Part shown: piece by piece, positions 28,501 through 35,294 of the stretch
Numbering within the stretch: position 1 is the stretch's first letter
Layout: every line of letters starts with the position of its first letter
Assembly: GCF_014651855.1 (NCBI RefSeq)
Contig: NZ_BMXR01000010.1
Coordinates: 62,001 to 126,000, forward strand
From: Saccharospirillum salsuginis
GTDB taxonomy: Bacteria > Pseudomonadota > Gammaproteobacteria > Pseudomonadales > Natronospirillaceae
Length of the DNA stretch: 64,000 nucleotides
Direction of reading: 5' to 3'
The notes under the pieces: model-generated
Told to the model about the DNA's origin: nothing
Seen by the model: the letters and a program-made list of their open reading frames with translations, nothing else
Database searches by the model: none
Position numbers and translations under genes: made by a program

Positions 28501-29286
28501 CGTCCGCGTTTGCGGTACGTTGGAGCCCCACATGATGATGTAGCCGGAATTGTACCAGTCGGCGGATTCGGGCACGTCGGTCTGCTCGCCCCAGACTTGT
28601 GGCGAGGCCGGCGGCAGGTCACAGTACCAATCGTAGAAGCTCAGGCAGTTACCGCCGATCAGCGACAGGTAACGGGCGCCGGCCGCGTAGGAGACCATAG
28701 ACATGGCCGGGATCGGCGAGAAACCGGTGACCCGGTCCGGGCCGTAAACCTTGGCGGTGTAGATATTGGACGCGGCGATCAGCTCGTTGACTTCATTCCA
28801 GGACGAACGCACGAACCCGCCCAGGCCACGACGTTCTTTATACTGTTTGGACTTGATCGGGTCTTCGACGATGGACCGCCAGGCTTCGACCGGGTCGGCA
28901 TGCTCGGCCTTGGCCGCACGCCACATGCGCATCAGGGATTTGCGCATCTTCGGGTATTTCAGGCGGTTGGCGCTGTAGATGTACCAGGAGTAGCTGGCAC
29001 CGCGCGGGCAGCCCCGGGGTTCATGGTTGGGCAGGTCCGGCCGGGTACGCGGGTAGTCGGTCTGCTGGGTTTCCCAGGTGACCAGACCGTCTTTCACGTA
29101 GATTTTCCAACTGCAGGACCCGGTACAGTTCACACCGTGCGTCGAGCGCACGATTTTGTCGTGCTGCCAACGTTGGCGGTACCCTTTCTCCCAGCTCCGG
29201 TTTTCCTCGGTGGTGACACCGTGGTCTCCGGAGAAGGATTCAGTGTGTTGTTTGAAGAACCTCAGTCGGTCCAGGAAGTGACTCAT
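25564..29286 (-). CDS. narG: Respiratory nitrate reductase alpha subunit NarG
   Basis: 1240 residues, the normal size. The FS0 cluster ligands are seen in HGVNCTGSCSW and RGCPRGASYSW. The Mo-bis-MGD region includes YNSGYIIMWGSNVPQTRTPD with the Asp-containing active-site loop, and the C-terminal cofactor-binding part is intact. It reduces nitrate to nitrite in the cytoplasm, energised by quinol oxidation through NarHI. The start at 29286 (MSHFLDRLRFFKQ) matches known NarG N-termini and has AGGAG eight bases upstream. A longer in-frame reading from GTG 29376 exists but runs through a terminator-like hairpin and is rejected. Confidence 0.97.
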   Translation of the reverse strand: MSHFLDRLRFFKQHTESFSGDHGVTTEENRSWEKGYRQRWQHDKIVRSTHGVNCTGSCSWKIYVKDGLVTWETQQTDYPRTRPDLPNHEPRGCPRGASYSWYIYSANRLKYPKMRKSLMRMWRAAKAEHADPVEAWRSIVEDPIKSKQYKERRGLGGFVRSSWNEVNELIAASNIYTAKVYGPDRVTGFSPIPAMSMVSYAAGARYLSLIGGNCLSFYDWYCDLPPASPQVWGEQTDVPESADWYNSGYIIMWGSNVPQTRTPDAHFLTEVRYKGTKTCAITPDYAEVAKFGDTWLAPRQGTDAALAMAFGHVLLKEFHIDKPSEYFQDYVRRYTDMPMLVMLDEKNGRYQQGRFLRAADLVDNLGQENNPDWKTIGVHQGNNELVAPNGSIGYRWGEQGKWNLEAREGQEGHEVNLALSLKERHDEIVDVAFPYFGGKEHEYGYFQHTDHDEIQLRKIPARTVTLANGETARVATVYDLMLANYGVDTGLGDDQTAKSYDDDVPYTPAWQEKITGVKRADVIRVAREFGDNANKTRGRSMVIVGAGLNHWYNMDMNYRGLINMLMMCGCVGQSGGGWAHYVGQEKLRPQLGWLPLAFGLDWTRPPRQMNGTSFFYNHSNQWRYEKLDMRETLSPLADTDDWTGSILDYNTRAERMGWLPSAPQLNTNPLRIKAKADEAGINVKDYVVNELKAGDLDFACVDPDDPKNFPRNMFVWRSNLLGSSGKGHEYMLRHLLGTKHGLLGKELGDADAGRPEDVTWREAPEGKVDLWVTIDFRMSTTALYSDIVLPTATWYEKDDLNTSDMHPFIHPLTSAVDPVWEARSDWDIFKGLAKKYSELCPGHLGVETDVVTVPMQHDTPDELAQPYDFKAWWKGECEPVPGKTMPNIAVVERDYPNTYARFTSLGPALEELGNGGKGIKWDTKEEVEFLGKLNLTHTEEGANKGRPKIETAIDACEVILSLAPETNGHVAVKAWEALSKSTGIDHTHLARPKEEEKIRFRDVVAQPRKIISAPTWSGLEDEHVSYNAGYTNVHELIPWRTITGRQQFYQDHTWMRDFGETLCVYKPPVNLKTIAPVLNQKGNGNKELVLNWITPHQKWGIHSTYSDNLLMLTLSRGGPIVWLSETDAKAAGIEDNDWIEIFNVNGAITARAVVSQRVPTGMSMMYHAQERIVNVPGSETTKTRGGIHNSVTRAVMKPTHMIGGYAQQAYGFNYYGTVGCNRDEFVVVRKMNKVDWLDTE

Positions 29287-29318
29287 GCTCGTGCTCCTGA
29301 TGGCGATCAATCGATCAC

Positions 29319-29382
29319 AAAAAAACCGGGTGAAGCATTCTTCAACGAACGGATATGGTTCGTTGAGTTCCTTCACCCGGTT
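29319..29382 (-). terminator. Terminator-like hairpin in the narG leader (possible attenuator)
   Basis: On the minus strand, AACCGGGTGAAG and CTTCACCCGGTT form a perfect 12-bp outer stem, with an inner AACGAAC/GTTCGTT stem, followed directly by seven T (29325-29319). This has all the parts of an intrinsic terminator, yet it stands 33 bases before the narG start with no minus-strand gene upstream. It could attenuate narG transcription or be bypassed by a promoter inside the short spacer. Confidence 0.65.
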
Positions 29383-29411
29383 GTCGTGTTATGCGATTCA
29401 TGGTCAATGAG

Positions 29412-29473
29412 TCTATAGTTGAGGCGGCCAACTGACTTACCCCCTTGGAGGTACCTAGTTTGCGGCGAATCAA
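29412..29473 (-). promoter_or_regulatory. Candidate FNR-type promoter for narG
   Basis: On the minus strand TTGATTCGCCGCAA (29460-29473) matches 8 of 10 FNR positions. Forty-two bases further is TATAGA (29412-29417), the spacing expected for a class I promoter with the box centred at -61.5. If correct, the narG leader would be about 120 bases and include the hairpin at 29319-29382. This is weaker than the ubi boxes. Confidence 0.3.
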
Positions 29474-29526
29474 GTATTGCTCCGGTTCATTGGTATATGA
29501 GACTCAATCCCACATAGAATGGCCGC

Positions 29527-31227
29527 ATGAAGACACTCAAAGACCGACCTATCGCCGTTCGACTGATCGGACACTTCACAATGCTGGTTCTGTTGGTGCT
29601 GGCTTCGATGGTGCATTCGCTCATTATCAGCCGCTCACTGGATGGTACCAGCGCCGCCATCAACGAATCCGGTGCGTTGCGCATGCAGGCCTACCGCATC
29701 GCCAGTCAGGTGCAACAGGCCGCTGCGGGCGAGCCACTGAACGAGTTGGTCGAGGAAATGGAGTACCGGTTGAATTCCTCTGCTCTGATCCGGGTACTCC
29801 CGGATGCAGAAGGACATCCGCTAAATCAGCACTATGGGCGAATCAACGAACATTGGGAACAATTGCGTCGCCTGTTGGTGGAATCCCCCCTCGCCTACCT
29901 GATTGTTGTGGATGAGTTTGTCGAGGAGATCCATGCCTTCGTTGATGAATTGGAGGCCCGGTCCGAAGGTCATATACAACAACTACAGTGGTTCCAGTCA
30001 TTGGCGGTTGTCATCGCTGCCCTCTTGATCATCAGTTTTACGTACCTGATCTTACGCCGCATTGTACGACCGCTGACGCGACTAACCTCTTCCGTTGAGG
30101 CGGTCACCCAAGGCGATTTGCAAAAACGCTCGGATTATAGGTCAGGGGACGAATTCGGCATGCTCGGTAAAGCACTCGACACCATGGCTGACGAGTTGGT
30201 GGACACGAACCAGGGCTTGGAACGTAGGGTTCGCGAACAAACCCGCGCCTTACGCCGCAGGACCGACACTCTGCAGTTCCTGTTCAACCTGAGCCGGGAA
30301 CTGAACCACACGGACCGGCCCTTGCCGTCCCTGATGCGCGACCTGGTGCTGGAACTGCCCCATGTCGCCGAACTCAGCGATGTCGACTGGATCGACCAAC
30401 CCGAAGACCCGAATTCCGAGCATCATTTTCACGTTGCGGTGGAGAACGCGGACACCTGGTTGTCGATCACCTCGGTGCAACCGCTGGAAGACTGGCAACG
30501 GCAATTGGCGGTGACCATTTGCGAACTGTTGAACGCCGCCCTGGAACATCAACACCAGGCCGAGAACGAGCGACGCCTGGCCTTACTGGAAGAACGCTCG
30601 GTGCTCGCACGCGAACTGCACGACTCACTGGCCCAGGCATTGAGCTACCTCAAACTCCGGGTCGCCCGCTGGCGTAAACTGCAACAACGCGAGACACCGG
30701 CGCAGACACTGGTTTCCGAAGTGGCCGACATCGAGGAAGGGCTGAACGCCGCCTACCGCAACCTGCGCGAACTGCTGGTGACCTTCCGGTTGAACGCCAA
30801 CCTGCCCGAGTTCGAGCACAATGTTGACGCGACCATCGAGGAATTCAGCAAGATGGCCCCGATCGAACTGAGTTGCGAATTGGCCGAAGACTGGCCCACA
30901 CTGACGGCGAGCCAGGAGGTGCATTGCCTGCACATCATTCGCGAGTCGCTCACCAATGTGGTCAAACATTCCGAAGCCAAGCATGCGGAAGTGCGCTTGC
31001 AACGAGACGGCGATGATTGCCAGGTCGACATTCTCGACGACGGCAAAGGGTTCGGGGACATCGCCGTCAGGCCGACGCATTTCGGTTTGACCATTTTGAA
31101 CGAACGCGCGAAGCGATTACACGGCACCATCGCATTCGAATCCCGGCCGGAAGGCGGCGCCGATGTGCGCCTGCGCTTTCCGATCAAACCGGTTACCGAG
31201 ACACCTGCTACCGAGGACGCACTATGA
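29527..31227 (+). CDS. narX: Nitrate/nitrite sensor histidine kinase NarX
   Basis: 566 residues with TM1 (about 10-33), a periplasmic helical domain with the nitrate-binding P-box (GALRMQAYRIA), TM2 (about 158-178), HAMP, a GAF-like central region, a HisKA_3 phosphoacceptor (LARELHDSLAQALSYLKL) and an HATPase with DDGKGFG and HFGLTILNERA. It senses periplasmic nitrate and phosphorylates NarL. It diverges from narG and overlaps narL by four bases (ATGA). Confidence 0.94.
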   Translation: MKTLKDRPIAVRLIGHFTMLVLLVLASMVHSLIISRSLDGTSAAINESGALRMQAYRIASQVQQAAAGEPLNELVEEMEYRLNSSALIRVLPDAEGHPLNQHYGRINEHWEQLRRLLVESPLAYLIVVDEFVEEIHAFVDELEARSEGHIQQLQWFQSLAVVIAALLIISFTYLILRRIVRPLTRLTSSVEAVTQGDLQKRSDYRSGDEFGMLGKALDTMADELVDTNQGLERRVREQTRALRRRTDTLQFLFNLSRELNHTDRPLPSLMRDLVLELPHVAELSDVDWIDQPEDPNSEHHFHVAVENADTWLSITSVQPLEDWQRQLAVTICELLNAALEHQHQAENERRLALLEERSVLARELHDSLAQALSYLKLRVARWRKLQQRETPAQTLVSEVADIEEGLNAAYRNLRELLVTFRLNANLPEFEHNVDATIEEFSKMAPIELSCELAEDWPTLTASQEVHCLHIIRESLTNVVKHSEAKHAEVRLQRDGDDCQVDILDDGKGFGDIAVRPTHFGLTILNERAKRLHGTIAFESRPEGGADVRLRFPIKPVTETPATEDAL

Positions 31228-31883
31228 GCGCCAATACACCCGTACGCATCGTCATCGTCGATGACCACCCCCTGCTCCGCCACGGCATCGCCCAGTTGCT
31301 CGACCTGGAAGACGACCTGGAGCTGACCGCCGCCTATGGCAGCGGCTCGGAAGCGATAAAACGCATCCCCGAACTGGACCCGCCCCCGGAACTGATATTG
31401 ATGGACGTGAACATGCCGGACCAGAGCGGCCTGCGCGTGATCGAAAAACTGCGCAAGGCGGATGTGGATTCGCGCATTGTGGTGTTGAGCGTCTCCGACG
31501 ACCACGCCGACATCTTCAAGGCCGTACACGCCGGCGCCGACGGCTACCTGCTGAAAGACCTGGAACCGGACAACCTGCTGCACGAAATCCGCCGCGCCAT
31601 CAGCGGTGAACAGGTGGTCAGCGAGACCATCAAAGACGTCCTCCTGTCCGCGCAGGATTCCTGGGTGCCTGAAAACGTCCACCCCCGCATCCGCGAACTG
31701 ACCGAGCGCGAAAAAGACGTGCTACGATTGATCGCACGCGGGCTCAGCAACAAAGGCATCGGCGCCGAACTTGAAATCGCCGAAGGCACCGTCAAAGTCC
31801 ACGTCAAACGGCTGCTCTCCAAACTCGGCCTCAAATCCCGAGTGGAAGCCGCCGTCTTCGCCCTGGAACACGACATAGACTGA
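31224..31883 (+). CDS. narL: Nitrate-responsive regulator NarL
   Basis: 219 residues: receiver domain with acidic pair VDDHP, phosphoacceptor Asp in LILMDVNMP and Lys in LLKDL, then a LuxR/FixJ-type HTH (LTEREKDVLRLIARGLSNKG, then IAEGTVKVHVKRLLSKL). ATG 31224 overlaps the narX stop; a longer upstream reading is a shadow of narX. It is the partner of NarX and would control narG and possibly narK, although I could not identify convincing NarL heptamers by eye. Confidence 0.94.
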   Translation: MSANTPVRIVIVDDHPLLRHGIAQLLDLEDDLELTAAYGSGSEAIKRIPELDPPPELILMDVNMPDQSGLRVIEKLRKADVDSRIVVLSVSDDHADIFKAVHAGADGYLLKDLEPDNLLHEIRRAISGEQVVSETIKDVLLSAQDSWVPENVHPRIRELTEREKDVLRLIARGLSNKGIGAELEIAEGTVKVHVKRLLSKLGLKSRVEAAVFALEHDID

Positions 31884-31912
31884 CAAGCCGGTGCCCAAAC
31901 CCGCGTCGGCTA

Positions 31913-32020
31913 CCGGGTGGACCTGTTCGAGGTCGCGCGGGGTGCCGCCCACTCAACCCATCCATGGGGGCTTGACGGCCGCCGTCCGGGCGGCCGACAT
32001 CCTCGAACAGGTCAACCCGG
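31913..32020. repeat. Long inverted repeat behind narL
   Basis: Arms CCGGGTGGACCTGTTCGAGG (31913-31932) and CCTCGAACAGGTCAACCCGG (32001-32020) are inverted with one mismatch, enclosing about 68 bases that contain another GGCCGCC/GGCGGCC pair. It lies about 30 bases beyond narL, has no T-run and does not look coding. It resembles a mobile-type palindromic element or MITE-like remnant. Confidence 0.55.
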
Positions 32021-32042
32021 CACCCGGCGCTAGCCATTACCA

Positions 32043-32290
32043 AATCCCCTCTCCCACTGGGAGAGGCCAGTTTCACTGTAGGAGCGCAGTCCCCTGCGCG
32101 ACAAAGTCAAAGGCGGCACAAACCAAAACAACCGCCTAAAATCAAACCAATCCCCTCTCCCCCGGGAGAGGGCAGTTTTACAGTAGGAGCGCAGGCCCCT
32201 GCGCGAAAAAGCCAAGGCGGCACAAACCAAAACGACCGCCTAAAAACAAACCAATCCCCTCTCCCCTTGGGAGAGGGCTAGGGAGAGGGT
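32043..32290. repeat. Tandem 105-bp repeat with GTAGGAGCGC hairpins, between narL and moeA
   Basis: Two full units (starting 32043 and 32149) and a partial third (from 32253) each contain AATCCCCTCTCCC-GGGAGAGG, then GTAGGAGCGCAG-CCCCTGCGCG, then AAGGCGGCACAAACCAAAAC and ACCGCCTAAA. The internal GTAGGAGCGCA/TGCGCGA hairpins (32078-32102, 32183-32206) belong to a REP-like family that also occurs inside the KilA-N gene. The CCCCTCTCCC unit recurs after moeA (33578-33617). Confidence 0.75.
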
Positions 32291-32336
32291 CAATCCCAAA
32301 GGCAACCACCTCCCACAAAACACAAGAGGAACCCCC

Positions 32337-33569
32337 ATGGGATGCTGCGACGTAACCGGCCTGATGCCTCTCGAAGAAGGCCTGAACCGCCTCCTATCTG
32401 CCGTAACACCCGGCACAGACGTTGAAACCGTCCCCCTGACCGACGCCCTGGGCCGGGTCACCGCCACCCCCATCCAGGCCCAGGCCCCGGTTCCGGGCTT
32501 CGACAACTCCGCCATGGACGGCTACGCCATCCGCCTCGCCGACCTTAAAAACGACCAGGTCCTCCCGCTGCAAGGCAAAGCCATGGCCGGGCAACCCTTC
32601 GAAGGCTCCGTGGAGCCCGGCCACTGCATCCGCATCATGACCGGCGCCCCGGTTCCGGAAGGCTGCGACGCCGTTGTCATGCAGGAAAACACCGAGGTTC
32701 TGGACGCCGGCATCCGCTTTCTGGAGACCCCCAAACCCGGCAACAACATCCGCCGCGCCGGGGAAGACATCGAACCCGGCCAGGAAGTGATTGCCGCCAA
32801 CCGCCGCCTGAAACCGGTCGACCTCGCGCTGATCGCCTCCGTCGGCTGTGCCGAAATCAACGTGTACCGGCGCGTGAAAGTCGGCCTGTTCTCCACCGGC
32901 GACGAAGTGCGCCAACCCGGCGAGGCACTACGATACGGCGACCTCTACGACTCCAACCGCCCGGTCATCCGGGCCTTGCTGGACCGGCTGGACGTCGACA
33001 TCCTCGACCTCGGCACCATTCCGGACGACCGCGAAGCCGTGCGCGACGCCTTCCTTCGCGCCGATGTCGATTGCGACTTCGTCGTCACCAGCGGCGGCGT
33101 CAGCGTTGGCGAGGCCGACTACACCAAGGAAATTCTCGCCGAACTCGGAGAAATTGAATTCTGGAAACTGGCCATCAAACCCGGCAAACCCTTTGCCTTC
33201 GGCCGCCTGCCCAACAGCTGGTTCATCGGCTTACCTGGCAACCCGGTTTCCGCCACCGTCACTTTCCACCTGCTCGGCGCCCAGGCCATCCGCCAGTTCC
33301 AGGGCACCGGCCCCAGACCGCTGCCCCGACTGACCGCCAAAGCCACCACAGACCTGCGCAAATCCCCCGGCCGCATGGACTTCCAACGCGGCCAATGGAC
33401 AACAACGGAAAACGGTATAGAAGTAACCCCCAGCGGACGCGGCCAAGGCTCCCACATCCTAACCTCCCTGGCCGACGCCAACTGCTACATCGCCCTGGAA
33501 CAGGACCGGGGCAACGTAAAAGCCGGAGAAGAAGTAACCCTCTGGCTATTCGACGACCTGATGGCGTAG
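32337..33569 (+). CDS. moeA: Molybdopterin molybdenumtransferase MoeA
   Basis: 410 residues with the MoeA signatures DNSAMDGYAIR, TGAPVPEGCDAVV, FSTGDE, TSGGVSVGEADY and GLPGNPVS. It inserts molybdate into adenylylated molybdopterin, giving the cofactor needed by NarG; this explains its position at the end of the nar locus. AGAGGA precedes the ATG. Confidence 0.95.
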   Translation: MGCCDVTGLMPLEEGLNRLLSAVTPGTDVETVPLTDALGRVTATPIQAQAPVPGFDNSAMDGYAIRLADLKNDQVLPLQGKAMAGQPFEGSVEPGHCIRIMTGAPVPEGCDAVVMQENTEVLDAGIRFLETPKPGNNIRRAGEDIEPGQEVIAANRRLKPVDLALIASVGCAEINVYRRVKVGLFSTGDEVRQPGEALRYGDLYDSNRPVIRALLDRLDVDILDLGTIPDDREAVRDAFLRADVDCDFVVTSGGVSVGEADYTKEILAELGEIEFWKLAIKPGKPFAFGRLPNSWFIGLPGNPVSATVTFHLLGAQAIRQFQGTGPRPLPRLTAKATTDLRKSPGRMDFQRGQWTTTENGIEVTPSGRGQGSHILTSLADANCYIALEQDRGNVKAGEEVTLWLFDDLMA

Positions 33570-33649
33570 TGGTCTTTTCTCCCCTCTCCCCCTGGGAGAG
33601 GGGCCGGGGGAGAGGGTGACTACTAAGCCCTTAAGCCTACTCCATCCCC

Positions 33650-34423
33650 TCAGTCACCCCTTACCCCCTCACCACCAACCATCCCCTCAACAGCAACCCA
33701 ACAAACCAACTCACAAAACACCATCTCACAATAATGAAACCCAGGCCCGGGAAATCCCCCCTCAAACCACCGCATCAAACAACGCTTCAACGCCATTTCA
33801 GCATCCTTAGGGTTCACACGCGCCAACCGCCGCGTCTGCTCAAAGAACTCCCGACCCCGCACGGCGGCCTCCTCAGCCGTCAAGGCCCCCTGCCCGTCAT
33901 ACTCCCACCAGGCAACGTCATCCGCCCGGTCCTCATCCCAGCGCAAATCCCGGACATAACCCAAGTCGTAACGGGTGTGGGGCGCCAAATCCAGCGAACC
34001 ATCATCGGCCTGAGCCCCCAAAGTCCGCAAAACCGCCAAAGCAAAGCCCTCCCCGACCCAGAGCGCATACCCCTGAGCCAACTCCCGCCGGGCGAACACC
34101 GACACAGAGCCTTCGCGCGCTCCCCCTGCACCGTCATCCCCCTGTAGGAGCGCACGCCGTGCGCGACCCTCTTCAACCTCATCCTCCTGTAGGAGCCCAC
34201 CCCGTGCGCGCCCCCCAACCCGCTCCACCAAACAATCCTCCCAACCCCGCGCCAACGAAGTCTCCAAAAACCGCTCAGGATGGTGCCCCGGGTCGCCACC
34301 GGCGGCCTGGTGCAGATCGTTCAGGGAATAGAAATCGCCCCGTCGACGGACGGGATGAGACAGGATGGTGAGACAATTATTTTGGGACGAGCGGGATTCT
34401 GGCGTATGATGCGAATCAGCCAT
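33650..34423 (-). CDS. KilA-N domain protein with REP-like elements inside its coding sequence
   Basis: 257 residues. Residues about 28-60 (FYSLNDLHQAAGG, then HHPERFLE) match the KilA-N DNA-binding domain common in phage proteins. Residues about 70-105 are low-complexity (RARGGLLQEDEVEEGRARRA), encoded by two GTAGGAGC-type palindromes (34144-34167 and 34189-34212). The remainder (LAQGYALWVGEGFALAVLRT, then a helical tail) is unrecognised. A strong AAGGAGGT site precedes the ATG. It is convergent with moeA and marks the left edge of the accessory region. A phage-derived regulator is likely; activity unknown. Confidence 0.7.
   Translation of the reverse strand: MADSHHTPESRSSQNNCLTILSHPVRRRGDFYSLNDLHQAAGGDPGHHPERFLETSLARGWEDCLVERVGGRARGGLLQEDEVEEGRARRALLQGDDGAGGAREGSVSVFARRELAQGYALWVGEGFALAVLRTLGAQADDGSLDLAPHTRYDLGYVRDLRWDEDRADDVAWWEYDGQGALTAEEAAVRGREFFEQTRRLARVNPKDAEMALKRCLMRWFEGGFPGPGFHYCEMVFCELVCWVAVEGMVGGEGVRGD
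34144..34212. repeat. Two GTAGGAGC palindromic elements within the KilA-N gene
   Basis: GTAGGAGCGCACGCCGTGCG (34144-34163, continuing CGAC) and GTAGGAGCCCACCCCGTGCG (34189-34208) are the same family as the hairpins at 32078 and 32183. Their insertion is in frame and adds about 36 Arg/Gly/Leu-rich residues to the protein. Confidence 0.75.
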
Positions 34424-34453
34424 TGTAACCTCCTTACAAGGTTGTGATGGTTA

Positions 34454-34487
34454 GCTGCCATCGGGTGCTGCAACACCCGTTGGTAGC
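34454..34487. other. Structured hairpin in the KilA-N leader
   Basis: A two-part stem (7-bp outer GCTGCCA with TGGTAGC, 6-bp inner CGGGTG with CACCCG) ends in GCTTTTT on the plus strand. It could be a plus-strand terminator or, on the minus strand, an RNA element in the KilA-N leader, reminiscent of regulatory RNAs in phage immunity regions. Function not determined. Confidence 0.4.
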
Positions 34488-34621
34488 GCTTTTTAATGGT
34501 TCACTGTGCGATAGTGCGACCTTTTCGTGTTTGGTTTATCACTTCTTAACGTGCCCTGCTTCGCTTAAAAAAGCACCCGGTCATTCACGCATTTAACACT
34601 GTAAAAATCAACAGATTTCTA

Positions 34622-34864
34622 GCGGGTGTTGTGCGGCTTTTCTGGTTTTGTGATCGGTTTTGATTGTTTGCCTACTTGATGTTTTTCTAATGCTTTTCTG
34701 AGGCGGACACGTTTGACTTCGCTCTCAAATAAATTCTTGAACTCTGTCACAAAATGCTTTAAACATGAGTCCAATTGTGACGCATATTCCGGATGCTTCC
34801 CAAGATATGCGTCAGAGAGGACAGTGATATTTGGGGTATTCGACTAGTGAGATGGTATTCAGGA
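34622..34864 (-). repeat. Diverged 240-base repeat, copy 1
   Basis: About 70 percent alike, by eye, to 45330-45570 in the same orientation; shared blocks include TTGTGCGGCTTTTCT, GAGGCGGACACGTTT and ATTCTTGAACTCTGTCACAA. Read on the minus strand both copies give a related peptide (VTEFKN then VKRVRL), with upstream stops aligned between them, so they look like remnants of one gene's 3' end. The two copies bracket the Qat genes and the first LysM/SUMF1 module. Confidence 0.65.
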
Positions 34865-35102
34865 GATTACGTTAGCCTCAAAGGCGTTTTGGAATTGGCA
34901 GAACGAACTGTGATCACAGTGAAGCCAATGCTCCAGAACAAGAGACTCAGGTGACAAAGAAAAATAGCTTATTTGTATGAAATGGAAATTGAGTAAACAA
35001 GAAATCTAAAAGATCCATCTAAAAATATAAGGAACTTTGTTCATAGGCTACGCAGTTGAAAGAGAAAACAAGATGCAGCTTCATACAATGCTAACTTAGC
35101 TA

Positions 35103-35294
35103 ACAACTGACGCAGACCAAATTATCATTGAAGAGACAGGCTCACACCTACAAAATGCTCTTCCACCGTTTACCTATATTTCAGGAGGATTAGAAAGCTC
35201 AGAGATTAGAGAATTGGATTGCGGAATTCTTGAAGGCGGAACCGGGGCTTTTCAAGAGCGTATTAGACGTTTGCGTGTGAGGCTCGACAGATGA
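35103..35294 (+). pseudogene. 3' fragment of an unknown gene overlapping qatA
   Basis: The frame ending at TGA 35292-35294 reads as plausible protein for 63 codons (DADQIIIEETGSHLQNALPP, then TYISGGLESSEIRELDCG) but has TAG at 35097-35099 and no standard start codon near its beginning. Its stop overlaps the qatA ATG (ATGA), the same coupling found between the qat genes. It therefore looks like the tail of a former first gene of the operon. I do not recognise the family. Confidence 0.4.

Larger units (their letters stand above)
34424..35102. other. AT-rich gene-free spacer before the Qat system
   Basis: No confident gene. It contains the KilA-N ribosome site and leader; a strong hairpin at 34454-34487 (GCTGCCA and CGGGTG arms paired with CACCCG and TGGTAGC) followed by TTTTT on the plus strand; a diverged 240-base repeat at 34622-34864; and AT-rich sequence with many stops. 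The base composition differs sharply from moeA, as expected at the edge of a transferred region. Confidence 0.6.

Noticed and set aside
29297..29310. FNR-like box TTGATCGCCATCAG before narG
   Set aside because: The match is good (9 of 10) but it overlaps the ribosome binding site of narG, only 11 bases from the start codon, so it cannot work as an activator site for narG.
29286..29376. A 30-residue N-terminal extension of NarG from GTG 29376
   Set aside because: Known NarG proteins start at MSHFLDRLRFF, a good ribosome site precedes that ATG, and the extension is just the translated hairpin.
29383..29526. NarL heptamers between narG and narX
   Set aside because: Only partial TACYYMT matches (such as TACCCCC and TACCTAG) were found by eye; not above chance.
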